Shown: positions 25,066 to 32,946 of the stretch, one piece after another
How the letters are laid out: every line of letters starts with the position of its first letter
Numbering within the stretch: position 1 is the stretch's first letter
Assembly (NCBI RefSeq): GCF_000733855.1
Contig: NZ_JPOJ01000001.1
Coordinates: forward strand, 868,001-932,000
DNA: 64,000 nucleotides
Reading direction: 5' to 3'
Source: Methylomicrobium agile
GTDB taxonomy: Bacteria; Pseudomonadota; Gammaproteobacteria; Methylococcales; Methylomonadaceae
Made by a program: the position numbers and the translations under genes
Notes under the pieces: generated by a model
Seen by the model: the letters and a program-made list of their open reading frames with translations, nothing else
The model's database searches: none
Told to the model about the DNA's origin: nothing

Positions 25066-25776
25066 TTATTTCCTGATCAGCGTCACCAGCCGGGATTCGT
25101 TGTCGATCATCAATTTATAGCGTCCGAGCGCGCTCATCCCCAACAGACTTTGATGGTTCAGCAGTTCGTCGTCCACGAAAGCGGCTTCCACGTTTTCGAG
25201 ATGCTCCCCTTCTATCCTGACGCCCCGCAATTTGCCGACCTTTGCGTCCACGTTGCCGTTAGCGGTCTGCATGATTCTGGGCGCCAACGCAGTTTCATCC
25301 ATGCCCAGCTTCGCGATCATCGAAGCCGGCAGCACCATCAGGTCCGCGCCGGTATCGACGATCATCTCGAGAGGCTCCCAATAGTCGCCGCGGCCCGAAA
25401 CGGCAAGCGAAACGATAAAGTGCCCGCCTTCGAAGCGAGCCGGCAGCACGATCCGGCCGCTGTCGGTTTTCTGTTTTTTATTGATGATCACGACTTTTTC
25501 GATCTTTCCTTGGGTATCCCTCGTGATCGCGTGATTGTAGGAGGACAGGGCCTTTTCGAGCCGCTGTTCGAGGCTGCCGCGCGCCCGCGCCTTCGGTTCG
25601 TCGCCGATGTTGTCCAGGCCGACGATCTGAATATGCATTTGATTTTGCAGCGATTCGAGTTGGCCGTACAAGTCTTGGCCAGAGTCGGCTTCCTGCGCTT
25701 TGGCGTTCAGCGCGACGGCAACGCAAAGCGCGCAAGCCAGTTTTCTGATCGGATGGAGATAAAATGATCGGGTCAT
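25066..25776 (-). CDS. Exported retropepsin-like aspartic protease
   Basis: 236 residues. The N-terminal signal peptide (about 1-27, ending NAKAQ) is followed by a variable helical linker (30-105), then a single retropepsin-type domain with catalytic Asp141 in MIVDTGADLMVLP and a second hydrophobic-Gly motif LLGMSALGRYKL. One catalytic Asp per chain means it should act as a homodimer, as in the clan AA (TIGR02281-like) proteins. It is predicted periplasmic. It is the last gene of a minus-strand run ispG, GTPase, GTPase, protease; the 43-base gap suggests co-transcription. Confidence 0.82.
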   Translation of the reverse strand: MTRSFYLHPIRKLACALCVAVALNAKAQEADSGQDLYGQLESLQNQMHIQIVGLDNIGDEPKARARGSLEQRLEKALSSYNHAITRDTQGKIEKVVIINKKQKTDSGRIVLPARFEGGHFIVSLAVSGRGDYWEPLEMIVDTGADLMVLPASMIAKLGMDETALAPRIMQTANGNVDAKVGKLRGVRIEGEHLENVEAAFVDDELLNHQSLLGMSALGRYKLMIDNESRLVTLIRK

Positions 25777-25819
25777 GGAAATGATCGAATGTATGTGAAA
25801 AAAAGACGGACGCCTTCCC

Positions 25820-27280
25820 TTACCGTATGCCCAACTGCCCCAGCAGCCGCATGATTTTTTCCTTACGCTGTCCTTCGGACAAGGTGCGCAGGTATTGCGT
25901 ACGCAGGCTCTCCGGCAGTTTTTTCACCATGCCGGCCAGCACCGCTTCGATGTTGTAAGCCTCCGTCGAGGCCGCCAGAGAAACCGGCAGGCAATCCTCG
26001 GGTTCCACCTGCAGCGATTGCGCCACCGAATCCACCGCCTCCCGAATGCTTCGGGCCTTGACGTTGTCCGGATTGTCGACGTCATACGGCGGCTGCCATT
26101 CCCGAAAAGGCCGCAATTGATCGACATGCGTGACGACGGCCAGTACCGGCGGCATCCGCCGTTCCAGATGAGCGCCGTACCAGCTGCGCAATTCGCTCAA
26201 GAAACGGCCGTCGGCCTCGCGTCCGGCCTGCACGGCCGAACAGACCACAAGCACCAGATCGAAATCGCCGAGCTGCCAGCCGCTCTTGCGAAGCCGGAAA
26301 CTTTCTTCGCCGTAGCCCGGACTGTCGTAAAGCAATACCTCGTCAATGTCCGGATGCCGGAGTTTGTAAACCCGCAATTCGTCGGCGACCGGCAGCACGT
26401 CGACGGTAGTCCTGAATTCGCCGAGCAACGTGTTGATCAGGCTGGATTTGCCGGCATTGACCTGGCCGGCAACCAATACCCGCAAGGGGCGTTGAGGCAA
26501 GGCGCTTTCTTCCGGTTCCGGGCCGGGCGCCGTCGGCGAAGGCGGCAGCAGATGGCCGCTGTAAAGCCCGATCGCATAATAGCCGATCTTTTTGACGATC
26601 GTCTGCAACAGCCAGCGCTCCAGCAGGCCTTTCGGGTAATCCGCAATCTTGCCGGTAAAAAAACGGCTCAACTCGGCAGGGATCGCGGTAAAAGGCGAAG
26701 CGCCCATCGCCAGCGTGCGGCGCAGAAAGTCGATCTGCCGAAATCTTTGCCGCCATTTCCAAAGCTGTAATCCTTCGCGAACCGTGATCAGGTGGCTGAA
26801 CGGCACCTTTTCGTCCAGAAGCTCCCGCATATCCCGGCAGACCTGCTCGACGATGTACAGAATATTGCGTAGCGGCACGTCGAGCTCGGCATGCCCGGCT
26901 TCGGGACGGAAATGTGCCGCCGTTTCGGTGATGACCCGCCTCGCCAGACCGGCAAGCCGGGCCGTATCGGTCAAGGGATAGTCGGCAGGATTCAATTCCT
27001 TGGCCAAAGCGTCGATTTTGTCCCAGATTTCTTTCGCGGCTGGCGACCAGCGGTCGTCCGGATCGACGCCGGGCAACGCCGGCGGCATAGGCTCGTCCTG
27101 CTGCAATTTCCGGCTCAGCAGCCAGGCGATGCCGTAGAGCGACACCAGCACCGGCGCCGCCTGCAGCAGATAATGCTGTTGCCATAGCCAGACCACGCCG
27201 AGAACCGCCAGCGCCAGCCAGGGCAAAACCATCATCAGGAACAGAATGAGCAAGAGTATCGGCGTTTTCATCATTTTCAT
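25820..27280 (-). CDS. Membrane-anchored GTPase of the TRAFAC/YfjP-like type
   Basis: 486 residues. Two adjacent hydrophobic stretches (about 6-31 and 38-55) make an N-terminal membrane hairpin. A helical region follows (75-245). The G domain has G1 AGQVNAGKSS (271-280), G3 DSPGYG (about 318-323) and G4 THVDQ (about 385). It resembles the Era-like GTPases annotated YfjP/YeeP. Its start overlaps the stop of the upstream GTPase gene (ATGA at 27277-27280), so the two are made together, probably as partners at the inner membrane. The cellular role is unknown. Confidence 0.82.
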   Translation of the reverse strand: MKMMKTPILLLILFLMMVLPWLALAVLGVVWLWQQHYLLQAAPVLVSLYGIAWLLSRKLQQDEPMPPALPGVDPDDRWSPAAKEIWDKIDALAKELNPADYPLTDTARLAGLARRVITETAAHFRPEAGHAELDVPLRNILYIVEQVCRDMRELLDEKVPFSHLITVREGLQLWKWRQRFRQIDFLRRTLAMGASPFTAIPAELSRFFTGKIADYPKGLLERWLLQTIVKKIGYYAIGLYSGHLLPPSPTAPGPEPEESALPQRPLRVLVAGQVNAGKSSLINTLLGEFRTTVDVLPVADELRVYKLRHPDIDEVLLYDSPGYGEESFRLRKSGWQLGDFDLVLVVCSAVQAGREADGRFLSELRSWYGAHLERRMPPVLAVVTHVDQLRPFREWQPPYDVDNPDNVKARSIREAVDSVAQSLQVEPEDCLPVSLAASTEAYNIEAVLAGMVKKLPESLRTQYLRTLSEGQRKEKIMRLLGQLGIR

Positions 27281-28539
27281 TCGGGCGCCTGCCGGCGCTT
27301 GACCGCATCACGCAGCAATTCGCCTCCGCGCATGAACTCCCGTTTGAACATCGCATTCAACGCTTCGGGACTCAGCGCTTCGCCTTGCTTCGTGTGACTG
27401 AAGTAAAAGCACAAAGTTTTACCCAACGCATAGCTGACCGCCGCGGTATACAGCCCCGCCATGCCGGCAACGACCGTCTGACCGTAATAGGGCACCAGTT
27501 TCAACAGCTCGCGTCCGCCCATGCCCGACAACACGCCGAGGCCGATCGCACCGATAATTTCGCTGACGCTCTGCCGGGTCAAGGGCAGGCCGTAAATGCT
27601 GGCGATGCTGTGGAACATCTTGCCCTGCAGAATGACGACGGCGCTCAAGCCGGCCGCCGGCAGCGGAATCGCCGCCGCGCAGCCGGTCAGAATCGCATAG
27701 CTGACGATATGCGGATGCGCCGCTTTCGAATACACATCGTTGATCCGGCCGATGTCCAACATGGCGCGGAGGCCAATCGGCAACGCCGCCTCGATCGCGG
27801 TCCAGAATGCGTCGATTCCGTAATCGGCCGGTTCATAGCCGTCCTCGGGGAACGTAAAATCGATCGGCACGAAGCGGGCGTTCAGGCCGGCCAAAACCTG
27901 CCGCTGCTTGAGCAGCGAAATGCGCAGGCCGGCTGGCACGGCGGGGCCGACCGCTTCGCTTGCGAAAGGATAAGGCTGCGGATGATTCGCTGCCCGGCCC
28001 GGATAACCTTCGTGCAGGGATGTTTGCGCGACGATCAGCGGCCAGTCCGGATGCGCCTTGCGAATCTTCCTGAGCGCGGAAACCAAAGTTTCCAGCTGAT
28101 GATCCATCGCCTTCACGACCACGATCAGCAGATGCGCTTGGCGCTCGCACCAGGCCATGTCTTCACTGGGATCGTAGCCGGCTTCGGACAGGCCGCGCGT
28201 ATCCAGAAAACGCAGCAGCGCCGATTCGCTGTCCGGATAGTCGAAGAACATCGCGGTCTTCGTGCAGGGCTTGAAACCGCTGCCGATCTCCGCGGCGGTC
28301 GAATGGGTCAGCGTCCGGACGATCGCGCTTTTGCCGCTCTGGGTTTTGCCCAGCAGCCAGAATACCGGCGTCGGCAGGCTGGCATGGATCGCTTTGATCG
28401 CCTGCTCGACCGCCGCGTCAACGCCGGGATTCAGGATTTTTGCCGTGTAATCCCGGCGCTCGGCAAACGGTTCGTTCGATTCGGGATTCCGTTTATTGCG
28501 GGACTTCCATTTGGAAAACAGGTCTGACAGTTTGGACAT
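27277..28539 (-). CDS. GTPase with C-terminal DUF697-like membrane domain
   Basis: 420 residues from ATG 28539 (MSKLSDLF); the open frame extends to 28650, but the extra N-terminus looks non-coding. The P-loop is GKTQSGKS (64-71), the G3-like motif is FLDTRGLSE, and the C-terminal third (about 285-400) holds hydrophobic helices and Gly-rich turns typical of DUF697 proteins. The G4 motif is not canonical (VAQTSLHEG), as in several DUF697 GTPases. It lies 114 bases downstream of ispG and overlaps the next GTPase gene. A role in envelope or stress physiology is often suggested for such pairs but is not readable here. Confidence 0.8.
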   Translation of the reverse strand: MSKLSDLFSKWKSRNKRNPESNEPFAERRDYTAKILNPGVDAAVEQAIKAIHASLPTPVFWLLGKTQSGKSAIVRTLTHSTAAEIGSGFKPCTKTAMFFDYPDSESALLRFLDTRGLSEAGYDPSEDMAWCERQAHLLIVVVKAMDHQLETLVSALRKIRKAHPDWPLIVAQTSLHEGYPGRAANHPQPYPFASEAVGPAVPAGLRISLLKQRQVLAGLNARFVPIDFTFPEDGYEPADYGIDAFWTAIEAALPIGLRAMLDIGRINDVYSKAAHPHIVSYAILTGCAAAIPLPAAGLSAVVILQGKMFHSIASIYGLPLTRQSVSEIIGAIGLGVLSGMGGRELLKLVPYYGQTVVAGMAGLYTAAVSYALGKTLCFYFSHTKQGEALSPEALNAMFKREFMRGGELLRDAVKRRQAPE

Positions 28540-28653
28540 ACGAGATATGCCGCTCTGAGCCAGAGCGGCATCGGAGAAGAAAGCGGCCGAAATCGGGCGA
28601 TTCCGGCAGTTTATTGCCGTTTCCCGCATAGAGGGAAACGACGGAAGCACATT

Positions 28654-29883
28654 TTAAGCCTCGGCCTTTTCGCCGTAGTGCGATTCGATATAACGTTCGA
28701 CGATCGCCTGGAACTCCTCGGCAATCCGGTCGCCTTTCAGCGTGACCGTTTTCTCGCCGTCTTCATAGACCGGCGCGACCGGAGACTCGCCGGTGCCGGG
28801 CAGGCTGATGCCGATGTTCGCGTTTTTGCTCTCGCCGGGGCCGTTCACCACGCAGCCCATCACCGCGACTTCCATTTCCTCGACGCCCGGATATTGGGTG
28901 CGCCAGACCGGCATCTGGTCGCGCAGGTAAGTCTGAATCTGCTGCGCCAGCTTCTGGAAATAATCGCTGGTGGTGCGGCCGCACCCCGGACAGGAAATCA
29001 CCATCGGGGTGAACGAGCGGAAACCCATCGTCTGCAGGATCTCCTGCGCGACGATCACTTCCTGCGTTCTCGACGAACCGGGTTCCGGCGTCAAGGAAAT
29101 CCGGATCGTATCGCCGATGCCCTGCTGCATCAGCACCGACAGCGCGGCCGATGACGAGACGATCCCTTTCGAGCCCATGCCCGCTTCGGTCAGGCCCAGG
29201 TGCAAGGCGTAATCGCAGCGGCTCGACAGATCCTGGTAAATGCTGATCAGGTCCTGTACGTTGCTGATCTTGCACGACAGGATGATCTTGTCCTTGCCCA
29301 GGCCGATTTCCTCGGCCTTCGCGGCGCTTTCGAGCGCGGACATCACGATCGCCTTGCGGGTGACCGCGGCCAGCGGCTCGGGATTGGGCAATGCCCGGTT
29401 CTCGTCGAGCAGGCGGGCCAGCACCGCCGGGTCCAGGCTGCCGCCGTTCACACCGATACGGACCGGTTTGTTGTACTGGCAGGCAAATTCGATCATCTGC
29501 TGAAACTGCGGATCGCGGGCCTTGCCCCGCCCCACGTTGCCTGGATTGATCCGGTATTTGTCGAGCGCGGCCGCACAATCCGGATATTTTTCGAGCAGGC
29601 GATGGCCGTTGAAATGGAAATCCCCGACGATCGGCACCGTATGCCCTTTTCTGTCCAGCCGGTCGCGAATCTCCGGAACCGCCTTCGCCGCTTCTTCGGT
29701 GTTGACGGTCACCCTGACCATTTCGGAACCCGCCTGCGCCAGCTCGATGATTTGGTTGACTGTCGCGGTCACGTCGGCCGTATCGGTATTGGTCATCGAC
29801 TGCACGACGATCGGCGCGCCGCCGCCCACTTTGACATTGCCGACCGACACCTGATGGGTGATTTTTCTGAGACTGATGGACAT
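28654..29883 (-). CDS. ispG: 4-hydroxy-3-methylbut-2-en-1-yl diphosphate synthase (IspG/GcpE)
   Basis: The penultimate step of the non-mevalonate isoprenoid pathway: reductive conversion of methylerythritol cyclodiphosphate to HMBPP with a 4Fe-4S cluster. The 409-residue protein starts [20 protein letters not shown] and carries the cluster cysteines in ISCPGCGRT and [12 protein letters not shown]. No insertion domain is present, as in bacterial two-domain enzymes. The pathway supplies hopanoids, carotenoids and the undecaprenyl carrier, linking it to hpnR and the mur genes in this window. Two GTPase genes follow in the same direction; the phosphoesterase gene is divergent. Confidence 0.96.
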   Translation of the reverse strand: MSISLRKITHQVSVGNVKVGGGAPIVVQSMTNTDTADVTATVNQIIELAQAGSEMVRVTVNTEEAAKAVPEIRDRLDRKGHTVPIVGDFHFNGHRLLEKYPDCAAALDKYRINPGNVGRGKARDPQFQQMIEFACQYNKPVRIGVNGGSLDPAVLARLLDENRALPNPEPLAAVTRKAIVMSALESAAKAEEIGLGKDKIILSCKISNVQDLISIYQDLSSRCDYALHLGLTEAGMGSKGIVSSSAALSVLMQQGIGDTIRISLTPEPGSSRTQEVIVAQEILQTMGFRSFTPMVISCPGCGRTTSDYFQKLAQQIQTYLRDQMPVWRTQYPGVEEMEVAVMGCVVNGPGESKNANIGISLPGTGESPVAPVYEDGEKTVTLKGDRIAEEFQAIVERYIESHYGEKAEA

Positions 29884-29970
29884 AAATTAAACTTTCGTTA
29901 TAAGGGATGGCTAATTCAAAATAGTGATCTATATTATACGCCTAGAGCGTGTCAAGGGCAGAGTGAAATC

Positions 29971-30699
29971 GTGAGGATCAATTATTTTTCTGACATCCAT
30001 CTGGAATTCGGCGAGCTGGCAGGCCCGGACAACGACGCCGACCTGATCATCGCCGCCGGCGATATCGGCATTTGCGAGCAGGGCGTGGCTTGGCTGAAGA
30101 ATTTGGGCAAACCGGTCATTTATGTGGCGGGCAACCATGAATTTTATACGCATGAATATCGCGAGGCGCTGTTGCTGATTCGCGAGCAATGCCAGGGATC
30201 GAATGTGCAATTTCTCGAAAACCGAAGCTTTATTTTCCGGCAGGTACGTTTTTTGGGATGCACGCTATGGGCCGATTTATATGCCGAAGGCGAGGAAAAA
30301 ACCGAAAGCCTCAGGGAATCGCTGAACGATTTCAAGAAAATCCGCTTCGGCGGAAAAAGGCTGGATGCGGAAACGTTTACCCGGCTCCATCAACAATCGA
30401 GAGCATGGCTCGAAAACGAACTGGCGCAGCCGTTCGCGGGCAAGACGGTCGTGGTCACGCATCACGCGCCGTCGGAATGGAGCTGGAACGAAGCGCCGAA
30501 CGCGGTCAAAAAGTTGGCCTATTGCAACGACCTGAAAGCGCTGATGCACCAATACGAGATCGCCGCCTGGTTTCACGGCCATACCCATAGCCAGGTCGAT
30601 TATCGAATTGCGGGAACCCGAATCCTTTGCAATCCGCGCGGTTATACGGGTTACAAAGCGGCGGATGGGTTCGATTTGAACAAGACGGTGGATATCTAG
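29971..30699 (+). CDS. Calcineurin-like metallophosphoesterase
   Basis: 242 residues from GTG 29971. Metal-binding motifs run in order: DIHLE (D-x-H) near residue 8, GDIGI, GNHE (about 55-58), THHAPS and GHTHSQVD near the C-terminus. This is the complete calcineurin-like set. Relatives hydrolyse phosphomonoesters or diesters, including nucleotides; the substrate is unknown. The open frame runs far upstream (to 29200), but that part lies antisense to ispG and cannot be the real N-terminus; the GTG gives MRINYFSDIH, the normal family start. It is followed by gene fragments. Confidence 0.85.
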   Translation: MRINYFSDIHLEFGELAGPDNDADLIIAAGDIGICEQGVAWLKNLGKPVIYVAGNHEFYTHEYREALLLIREQCQGSNVQFLENRSFIFRQVRFLGCTLWADLYAEGEEKTESLRESLNDFKKIRFGGKRLDAETFTRLHQQSRAWLENELAQPFAGKTVVVTHHAPSEWSWNEAPNAVKKLAYCNDLKALMHQYEIAAWFHGHTHSQVDYRIAGTRILCNPRGYTGYKAADGFDLNKTVDI

Positions 30700-30701
30700 A
30701 C

Positions 30702-31064
30702 CGGCTTCAAGCCCCGGAGCAAACGGGATGTCTGGCGGCCCTGCAAAACGGCCTGCACGGTTCGGTCACCGGGGCAGCGAATCCGCTGCCCGACTATTTG
30801 CTCGCGATTCAGGCGGCCTGGATCAGCCGGAGCGATAAATCACGGGCCCTGCAGGCCGCACTCGATGCCTGGAACGCATTCCGTTCGGCAAGCGCGCTGG
30901 CGGAAATCCCCCTGGTCAAGGCCGCGATGGGCGCGCAGATCGCCGATTTTCCACCCTATGTCCGCCCGCCCTTTACCGCCGCCCCGGCCGAAGCCGCCGG
31001 CCGAATCCGGGCGGCCGTACTCGAGCGCCTTTCCGCCCTGCACACCCTCCTGAATGCCCCGTAA
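30702..31064 (+). pseudogene. 3' remnant of a DapA/dihydrodipicolinate-synthase-family gene
   Basis: About 120 codons in one frame, starting directly after the phosphoesterase stop, match the C-terminal part of the DHDPS/N-acetylneuraminate lyase family: LHGSVTGAANPLPD (the G-xx-G-x-ISGxAN region), ALDAWNAFRSA, IPLVKAAMGAQ, and VRPPFTAAP near the end. The N-terminal two thirds of the barrel, with the Schiff-base lysine, is missing. No Shine-Dalgarno sequence or sensible start is present. It is a truncated leftover rather than a functional gene. The family call rests on motif order and has not been tested by a search. Confidence 0.55.
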
Positions 31065-31190
31065 AAAATGCCCGCCGCGCCGCCGGCGCTCAAAAGCCCT
31101 CCCGACAGCGGCTTTCCCAACCTGAACTTCCCTGCTCCAGCCTCACTCTGAGAATTATGGAATCGGCCCTCGGAGAATGACCTGAATCCC

Positions 31191-31436
31191 GTGCTTCGGC
31201 AGCCTTCGGCGGAAAGGCGGAAGAACGCGAATATCGCCCGTTTCATCGAAGCGGTGCGGAACGGATATCGCGCCGAAGCGGACGATTATTCTTCGCTTTA
31301 CCGAGGGTCCATCGACCACCCCGAAGCCTTTCGGGATTTGTTCTGGGATTTCTCAAAGATCGAGGCCGCCCAAGCGCTGCGGAATGACGGCATCGCTCCC
31401 GGCGACCGGCTGTTTTATTACACCGCCTGCGGCTAG
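31191..31436 (+). pseudogene. Internally deleted fragment of an acetoacetyl-CoA synthetase gene
   Basis: 81 codons. Residues 3-55 (QPSAERRKNANIARF, DYSSLYRGSIDHPEAF and LFWDFSKI) resemble the N-terminal domain of acetoacetyl-CoA synthetases. Residues 62-81 (DGIAPGDRLFYYTACG) resemble a segment some 200 residues further on in the same family. The two parts are joined, then the frame stops in TAG at the edge of a MITE-like element. So an internal deletion and an insertion have destroyed the gene. The rest of the enzyme is absent. Confidence 0.55.
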
Positions 31437-31681
31437 AGCATTTTCATATCGCCTATAGGGAGATTAAGTCAAACCGTCATCTCGGCAGGGATTGCCGAGA
31501 TCCAGACTGCAGGGATGCATTAAAGCTTGCCATCCCTGGCTTCTGGATTCGGCAACCGCTCCCTGCGTTGCTCTATCTCCTGCATCCATGCAGTCGTCCG
31601 GCAATCCCTGCCGGAATGACGCGTTTCCCCTCACTTTGTGGCATTGCTTATGACCGTACACCCAAAACGAAAATGCTCTAG
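31433..31681. mobile_element. MITE-like non-autonomous element with 13-base terminal inverted repeats
   Basis: CTAGAGCATTTTC at 31433-31445 and its exact reverse complement at 31669-31681 bound about 249 bases with no gene. Inside are larger imperfect inverted repeats beginning CGTCATCTCGGCAGGGATT on the left and matching CGTCATTCCGGCAGGGATT read from the right. The outer repeat supplies the stop codon of the truncated synthetase fragment. No transposase is encoded, so it would move only with help. A target duplication is not clear beyond the palindromic CTAG. Confidence 0.65.
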
Positions 31682-31827
31682 CGCCACGCAAGTCACCGGA
31701 TACCCAAAGGCAAAACAGGCAGCGACACTCCGCTGTTCCCTGCTACGCCATGAATTGCGCTTTATCGCGGTGCCCGCGCCGGCAAAAAAATTTCATGCTG
31801 GAGCTCGACTTTCAATGGAGGAAAAAA

Positions 31828-32865
31828 ATGAAAATCAATAAAATATGGAAAATTCCACTGCTTTCTCTCGCCGTGGCCAGTATGGGAGACTTGCCCGTAA
31901 AGTCTCAAATACGGCATTATTATATTGCCGCCGAGGACAGTGTCTGGGATTTCGCGCCTTCCGGCCAGAATCTGGTGCATTGCCACGAGGCCGCGCCTTG
32001 CGCGATCCCTGAACCTTGGGCCGACAGTCATCGATTTCCGGCAACGCGCTACATCCGGTACACCGACGGCACCTTCGCAACCCCGATGCCTCAGCCCGAA
32101 TGGCTGGGCATCCTGGGCCCGGTCATTCGGGCCGAAGTCGGCGACACCGTCATAGTCCATTTCTGCAATAAGGCGGAGGGCATCTACGGCATGCATCCTC
32201 ATGGTCTTCGCTATACCAAGGAGAATGAAGGGGCGCATTTTTTCGGAGCCAACTCCGGAAGTTTGCCCGGCGCCGGGTCGGAGGTCATGCCCGGCCAATG
32301 TTTCGATTACAATTGGGTTGCCGACCAGGACAGCGGCCCGGCGGAGGGTGAACCAAGTTCCAAGGTATGGTGGTATCACTCGCACATCCATGAATCCGCC
32401 GAGACGAATAAAGGGCTGTTGGGCCCGATCATCGTCACCCGCAAGGGAATGGCCCGCCGCGACGGCAGCCCGATAGACGTGGATCGTGAATTCGTGACCG
32501 CTTTCTTCGTATTCGACAAGCTCGGCGGCGAGGAACCGGGACTGATGCACAGCATCAACGGCTATATCTTCGGAAACCTCAAAGGACTGGTGATGGAGAA
32601 TGGGCAAAAGGTACGCTGGCATGTGCTGGGGATGGGCAATGAGGTCGATCTTCATACGCCGCACTGGCACGGCAAAACGCTCAAAACCGGGCGAGGCGGT
32701 GCCGAACAGCGCACCGACCTCGTGCAATTGCTTCCCGGCGGCATGGTGACCGCCGACATGGAAGCCGATAATCCGGGCGAATGGCTGTATCACTGCCACG
32801 TGGACGATCACATTGCGGCGGGGATGTTGACGACCTATCTGATCAAGGAACGAAACCGGGAATGA
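31828..32865 (+). CDS. Exported multicopper oxidase, ceruloplasmin-like cupredoxin type
   Basis: 345 residues. ATG 31828 follows GGAGG at good spacing; the N-terminus is signal-peptide-like (KIWKIPLLSLAVASMG). Two cupredoxin domains: the first opens YYIAAEDSVWDFAP, typical of ceruloplasmin, hephaestin and factor-V-like domains, with copper-binding HPHGLRY and WWYHSHIHESA; the second has LHTPHWHGK and the type 1 and trinuclear motif HCHVDDHIAAGM. All histidines for a trinuclear cluster and a type 1 site are present. It is shorter than the usual three-domain enzymes. A periplasmic copper, iron or phenol oxidase is likely. It precedes hpnR by 81 bases on the same strand. Confidence 0.85.
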   Translation: MKINKIWKIPLLSLAVASMGDLPVKSQIRHYYIAAEDSVWDFAPSGQNLVHCHEAAPCAIPEPWADSHRFPATRYIRYTDGTFATPMPQPEWLGILGPVIRAEVGDTVIVHFCNKAEGIYGMHPHGLRYTKENEGAHFFGANSGSLPGAGSEVMPGQCFDYNWVADQDSGPAEGEPSSKVWWYHSHIHESAETNKGLLGPIIVTRKGMARRDGSPIDVDREFVTAFFVFDKLGGEEPGLMHSINGYIFGNLKGLVMENGQKVRWHVLGMGNEVDLHTPHWHGKTLKTGRGGAEQRTDLVQLLPGGMVTADMEADNPGEWLYHCHVDDHIAAGMLTTYLIKERNRE

Positions 32866-32946
32866 TCGCAGGCCTGTACAAGGAATGCGCAACGAAGATT
32901 CGAGTATACTTTATGCACCGTAACGATCAAAGTGAGGAGATAAACC

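Noticed and set aside
29200-29970. N-terminal extension of the metallophosphoesterase frame
   Set aside because: It lies antisense to ispG; the phosphoesterase motif begins right after the GTG at 29971.
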